Positions 60,201 to 64,000 of a DNA stretch of 64,000 bases are shown here, piece after piece. The notes under the pieces are model-generated. The model ran no database searches, was not told the origin of the DNA, and saw only the letters and a list, made by a program, of their open reading frames with translations. How positions within the stretch are numbered: position 1 is the first letter of the stretch; every line of letters starts with the position of its first letter. The stretch is from Coenobita brevimanus (lineage: Eukaryota; Arthropoda; Malacostraca; Decapoda; Coenobitidae). Position numbers and translations under genes: made by a program. The stretch lies in assembly GCA_032717465.1 (NCBI GenBank), contig CM064690.1, forward strand, positions 8,420,643-8,484,642, read 5' to 3'.

Positions 60201-61130
60201 ATGAAGACTTGGTATGATAAGAAGTCCAGGTTACGCCACTTTCAGCCAGGAGATCAGGTTTTGATTCTGCTACCAGTTCATGGGCAACCTCTTCAAGCCA
60301 AGTTTAGTGGCCCTTATTTCGTGGAGAAGAAACTCAGTGATGTCAACTATGTCATCGCCACACCAGATCGTAGAAAGAACAAGCAACTATGTCACATCAA
60401 CATGCTAAAGTTATATCACAGGCGGGACGAAAATAATCCAGTCTGCACTGTAGCTGTTCCACCCGAGTCTGCAAGTGAAGCTCTCCCATGCAGTATGAGC
60501 CTGAGTGATAGTTTGGGGAAGAATCCTGATATCATGAATGATCTCCAGACTAAGCTTTCTCATCTACCTCCCAAGGAAAGGCAGGAGTTTTCGGCATTAC
60601 TGCAGGAGTACCCGCAAGTGTTCCGTGCTACTCCAGGAAGAACCACTGTGTTGATGCATGATGTCGATGTTGGAGACGCAAAGCCAATTAAACTGCCTCC
60701 TTACCGTGTGAACCCAGTGAAAGTTCCTCTCATCCAGAAGGAGCTTGGCTACCTGTTGGACCACAAGATGATTGAGCCCTGTCAGAGCGAGTGGAGTTCT
60801 CCTGTCACTCTAGTCCCTAAGCCAGGTGGGTCACAGAGGCTTTGCATTGACTACAGACGTGTTAATCAGATAACTAAAACAGACACTTACCCTCTCCCTC
60901 GTGTGGAAGATTGCATAGACAAGATCGGAAAGGCTAGGTACATAAGTAAGTTTGATTTGTTAAAGGGATACTGGCAAGTACCTATGACTGAACGTGCTAG
61001 GGAGATCTCATGTTTTGTAACATTAGGAAAGACATTTGCATGTTCTGTAATGCCATGTACAGATTGTTTTAGAGTAATAAGAAATTTCCTTTGTAAATTT
61101 CTTTTTTCTTTGTGGGGAGGTGTTACATAG
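57264..61130 (+). CDS. Gag-protease-integrase-RT polyprotein, Gmr1-like domain order, RT truncated
   Basis: One uninterrupted frame of 1288 codons from the ATG at 57264. Domains in order: SAP-like N-terminus, coiled coil (about residues 85-145), capsid-like region, zinc knuckle (C382-C395), retropepsin (D484 in DTGA; LLGNDIGG 552-559), integrase zinc domain (H712, H719, C749, C752), integrase core with D783, D842 and E878 (DX35E), a GPY/F-type segment (GPY from 1016), then RT from about 1145 (PPYRVNP, LVPKPGGSQRLCIDYRRVNQ, FDLLKGYWQVP with the motif A Asp at 1231). RT stops after VMPC. YxDD and RNase H are absent. Ty3/Gypsy elements normally place RT-RNaseH before integrase; here it is reversed, as in the Gmr1 group. 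The stop codon lies 10 bp inside the 3' LTR. The protein cannot copy RNA by itself. Confidence 0.93.
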   Translation: MMATITTLDEAKDFLSNVQTVCDIENRTKNELKLVAQQLGIAVHSHHSKDQIVGMINKSLFNVTPPNEQTQIELAKLQLALQEARAKEAEFQANANQAESQARIQEAEFQARAKEAESQAKEAESQVRIQEAQIQAQAQVELARIQADHEYRMKQGGTGSSSSDDFDVAKNVKLVPPFNESDLTKYFQLFERVATGFNWPKEYWTVLLQTVLTGKAQVTYASLPQDQSDNYDVVKSLILKAYELVPEAYRVKFRTTYKQDKQSHVEYAKIKEDLLEQWLNSKNVDSDFGKFKQMILLEDFKRCISKDVSLYLDEKRIDNLSDAAVLADEYVLTHKRYSREKGKAESKYVASTQSTGNRKENKDDVSQEVNTSFTSRFQKSKCTYCSKLGHTTERCFRRQRDVNKKESLNIQSIGLVSTLESSQNSLTELTEPALRGNLNSHDGAPLLSSNVGDTLKSSCANFLSDGFVSPLDSNDRKSVQIYRDTGACQSLMLTSVLGSNFNSSDETVILQGVGNNYFSVPLCRVNLESGFVNGSVMVGLVETLPMSGVTFLLGNDIGGSQVCPAPQLSSEPVAASQDCDVPDVFPACAVTRAKSKVTGDLEDNDDDDVILADTFLANLDHSPDEAVPRSVDNLSRQELVELQVADPELKGLANSAYSEEESAGASTCYYVKSGVLMRKWRPPTASADCEWEVVHQVVIPRVCRQDIIRVAHDSSLAGHLGVRKTVARILKHFYWPGIFRDVSWYCKSCHTCQVVGKCNQTEKVAPLVPIPPFEAPFTRVLVDIVGPLPKTSSGFSYVLTMIDMATRYPEAIPLRNISAKNVVKEMLGFFTKFGLPKEVQSDRGSNFMSNVFKQSLKELGITQITSSAYHPQTQGALERYHQTLKSMLKKYCLEHQKDWDKGLPFVVFAARESPNESLGFSPFELLFGHEVRGPLKLLKECWLSEEDDVNLLEYVMKFKERLSTALQLARENLGAAQEKMKTWYDKKSRLRHFQPGDQVLILLPVHGQPLQAKFSGPYFVEKKLSDVNYVIATPDRRKNKQLCHINMLKLYHRRDENNPVCTVAVPPESASEALPCSMSLSDSLGKNPDIMNDLQTKLSHLPPKERQEFSALLQEYPQVFRATPGRTTVLMHDVDVGDAKPIKLPPYRVNPVKVPLIQKELGYLLDHKMIEPCQSEWSSPVTLVPKPGGSQRLCIDYRRVNQITKTDTYPLPRVEDCIDKIGKARYISKFDLLKGYWQVPMTERAREISCFVTLGKTFACSVMPCTDCFRVIRNFLCKFLFSLWGGVT

Positions 61131-61912
61131 CCTATGATTTCATCATCCTTTGTGTAATTTTTAACGCACAGTATGCTGCATGTTTGATCACGAGCGTGTT
61201 CTGCCTCAGTTCCCCCCTTCTACCGTTATAGTAGAGTAAGTCGACATCTCTGTTATACTTTGCGGGATTGTCATCTCTTTGTCCCCATGGCTTCATTTGC
61301 GCGTCCTTATTACAAGTTGTATCAAGCTCTCCTGGCCCCTATATAATGAGCTCAGTCTCTGCATCATTGCCACTTAGATCTGCTCCTCATTTTGTTCACA
61401 TCTCTGTCCTCCCCTGTACAGATATTATTATTGTGAGTGCTCAAGAAATCTCCAACCATCTAGCAGCTGTGTGTAATTTGAGTATAACTGTTGTTGCATT
61501 TTTTCTTGTACTGTATAGCATAAGTTTAATTTGTAGGCCTAGTGAAGTTTTTGTAATTCGTGTGGGGTTCTTTATGTCAGTCATTTTTGATAATAGTTTG
61601 TATCTGTAATAATTTATCTGGCATTCACTGAGTATTATCTGGTATCTCATTTTATCAGGGCTGACTTAGATAAATTTACTCTTGCTAATTTCGTGTTAAT
61701 AGAGGCTATTGCAGTTAACCATATATTTAACCTGTTTATTTGCCATTACATTATCCTTATGAGTCCTGAATGTTTTGTTGTTAGTTTAAGCATTAAACTT
61801 TAACTTGTAATTTTACCTAACTCTTTTGTTTTGAACCTGGAACTTTACGGGACAGTAGTGACTCTTCGTATTCTCACTTAAAGTGTACATTATCTTTCTC
61901 TGTTCCGTAACA
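61121..61912 (+). repeat. Array 2 LTR c (792 bp)
   Basis: Same ends as LTR b. Visible differences are few, for example GTCGACATC versus GTCGTTCTC, one extra T in GCATTTTTTCTTG, and A versus G at GTACATTATC. Confidence 0.95.
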
Positions 61913-61993
61913 TAAATTTGGCGACCTCTCATCAGGATATTCAGGATATTATCATAAGGATATTGTTTGATATTTTGTGACTGTGATATATTC

Positions 61994-64000
61994 ATGATGG
62001 CTACTATTACTACACTTGATGAAGCCAAAGATTTTTGTCAAATGTGCAAACAGTGTGTGATATAGAAAACAGAACAAAGAATGAACTTAAGCTTGTTGCT
62101 CAACAATTGGGAATTGCAGTTCACTCTCATCATTCTAAGGATCAAATTGTTGGCATGATTAATAAAAGCTTGTTTAATGTAACTCCTCCAAATGAGCAAA
62201 CGCAGATTGAATTAGCTAAGTTACAGCTAGCTCTGCAGGAGGCTCGTGCTAAAGAAGCTGAATTTCAGGCAAATGCTAATCAGGCGGAGTCTCAGGCTCG
62301 TATTCAGGAGGCTGAATTTCAAGCACGTGCTAAGGAGGCTGAGTCTCAGGCTAAGGAGGCGGAATCTCAGGTTCGGATTCAGGAGGCACAGATACAGGCT
62401 CAGGCACAAGTTGAACTTGCCAGGATTCAGGCAGACCATGAGTATCGCATGAAACAAGGTGGAACTGGATCATCTAGCTCTGATGATTTTGATGTGGCTA
62501 AAAATGTTAAACTTGTCCCTCCTTTTAATGAATCTGATTTAACAAAGTATTTTCAGTTGTTTGAGAGGGTAGCTACAGGTTTTAATTGGCCTAAGGAGTA
62601 TTGGACAGTACTCCTTCAAACTGTTCTCACCGGTAAAGCTCAAGTAACTTATGCATCTTTGCCTCAGGATCAGTCTGATAATTATGATGTAGTTAAGAGC
62701 TTGATTCTTAAGGCCTATGAGCTTGTTCCTGAAGCCTATAGAGTAAAATTTAGGACAACTTACAAGCAAGATAAGCAATCCCATGTTGAGTATGCAAAAA
62801 TCAAAGAAGATCTGTTAGAGCAGTGGTTAAATTCTAAGAATGTGGATTCTGATTTTGGTAAATTTAAGCAGATGATTTTGCTGGAGGATTTCAAAAGGTG
62901 TATTAGTAAAGATGTAAGCCTATATCTTGATGAGAAAAGAATAGATAATTTGTCTGATGCTGCAGTTTTAGCTGATGAGTATGTTCTCACTCACAAGAGA
63001 TATTCTAGAGAAAAAGGGAAAGCTGAGAGTAAGTACGTTGCCTCTACTCAGAGTACAGGTAACAGGAAAGAGAATAAGGATGATGTTTCTCAGGAAGTAA
63101 ATACCAGCTTCACCTCTAGATTTCAGAAAAGTAAATGTACTTATTGTAGTAAGCTTGGTCATACTACGGAGAGATGTTTCAGGAGACAGCGTGATGTGAA
63201 CAAAAAGGAGTCTTTAAATATTCAGTCAATTGGTCTAGTGTCCACTCTTGAGAGTTCCCAGAATTCTTTAACTGAGTTAACTGAACCTGCTTTGAGGGGT
63301 AACTTAAATTCTCATGATGGAGCTCCTCTTTTGAGCAGTAACGTGGGTGACACTCTCAAGAGTTCATGTGCTAATTTCCTGTCTGATGGTTTTGTCAGTC
63401 CTCTGGACAGTAATGACAGGAAATCAGTTCAAATATATCGTGATACAGGTGCTTGCCAATCCCTTATGCTGACCAGTGTTCTAGGCTCTAATTTTAATTC
63501 CTCTGATGAAACTGTAATCTTACAAGGTGTAGGGAATAATTACTTCTCTGTTCCTCTGTGCAGAGTGAATTTAGAGTCTGGTTTTGTTAATGGTTCTGTT
63601 ATGGTTGGGTTGGTTGAGACACTCCCAATGTCAGGTGTAACTTTCTTACTTGGAAATGATATTGGTGGAAGTCAAGTGTGTCCAGCTCCTCAGTTGTCTA
63701 GTGAGCCAGTGGCTGCGTCCCAGGATTGTGATGTCCCTGATGTGTTCCCTGCATGTGCTGTCACTAGGGCTAAGTCTAAAGTTACTGGTGATTTAGAGGA
63801 TAATGATGATGATGATGTTATCCTAGCTGACACTTTTCTTGCTAATTTGGACCACTCACCAGATGAGGCAGTACCCCGTAGTGTTGATAATTTGTCTCGT
63901 CAAGAGTTGGTTGAGTTGCAGGTTGCTGACCCTGAGTTGAAAGGTCTAGCTAACTCTGCTTACAGTGAAGAAGAGTCAGCCGGTGCTTCTACTTGTTATT
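61994..64000 (+). pseudogene. Gag-pol of copy c, 1-bp frameshift, cut by window end
   Basis: The ATG at 61994 begins the same gag, but one T is missing in GATTTTTGTCAAATG (six T in copies a and b) near 62031-62036, so the frame closes within about twenty codons. After that point the original frame is open to the window end, through coiled coil, capsid-like region, zinc knuckle (uninterrupted A5 as in copy b) and protease (RDTGACQSL). It is unclear whether RT is truncated here too, because the window ends before it. Confidence 0.87.

Larger units (their letters stand above)
51951..64000 (+). mobile_element. Tandem array 2: Gypsy-like element with shared LTRs, INT before RT
   Basis: Order is partial LTR, internal a (52455-56391), LTR (56392-57182), internal b (57183-61120), LTR (61121-61912), internal c (61913 to the window end). 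The repeat unit is 4729 bp. Copies differ at only a handful of visible positions. Each junction has one LTR rather than the two expected of adjacent independent insertions, so the array came from unequal exchange between LTRs or from a concatemer. Confidence 0.93.

Overview
This is a eukaryotic, intron-era 'repeat desert': I find no convincing single-copy host gene and no RNA gene in 64 kb. Almost everything that can be named is transposable-element sequence, separated by long microsatellites. Degenerate TTAGG repeats (the arthropod telomere motif), RTE, Jockey-like and L2/CR1-like LINEs, mariner and piggyBac remnants, and very long (AC)n, (AT)n and (TCTA)n tracts suggest an arthropod, most likely a decapod crustacean. 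That is inference from repeat content, not from a marker gene.

1-34.8 kb is a graveyard of mostly unrelated insertions. In order: two acidic ORF remnants; a 5'-truncated RTE-clade LINE (minus); a 283-bp LTR with its leader (minus); a mariner transposase remnant (minus); a Jockey-like LINE (plus, 6.2-9.2 kb); an L2/CR1-like LINE with a complete 966-codon ORF2 and a partial zinc-knuckle ORF1 (minus, 10.5-14.1 kb); a 142-bp tandem repeat built around AGGTCA half-sites; a reverse-transcriptase fragment of uncertain clade; a piggyBac-like MITE; another Jockey-like LINE (plus, 19.5-21.7 kb); TTAGG-like repeats; a second copy of the first Jockey-like family (minus, 24.2-26.8 kb); two SINE copies, one with a 5S-rRNA-like head and both with body and tail resembling RTE ends; and a nearly full-length but broken RTE-like LINE (minus, 30.1-33.1 kb).

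34.8-51.85 kb is a head-to-tail array of 5.1-5.2 kb units (three complete, one partial). Each unit has a 1.02-kb LTR, about 420 bp of an RTE endonuclease ORF, a Gypsy-like gag-protease frame, an integrase zinc-binding stub, and a block of 109-bp tandem repeats. RT and the integrase core are missing. The first LTR sits inside an RTE ORF with a clean GACAT target-site duplication, and every later LTR carries the same RTE right flank, so the array arose by duplication at this locus.

51.85-51.95 kb is 100 N. 51.95-64 kb is a second, almost identical array of a different Gypsy-like element with 4,729-bp units, in which adjacent internal regions share a single ~791-bp LTR. The middle copy has one uninterrupted 1,288-codon gag-protease-integrase-RT frame. 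The integrase lies upstream of RT, the reverse of the usual Ty3/Gypsy order and like the Gmr1 group. RT is cut off before its YxDD motif in both copies where the end is visible. I consider this the most interesting object in the window.
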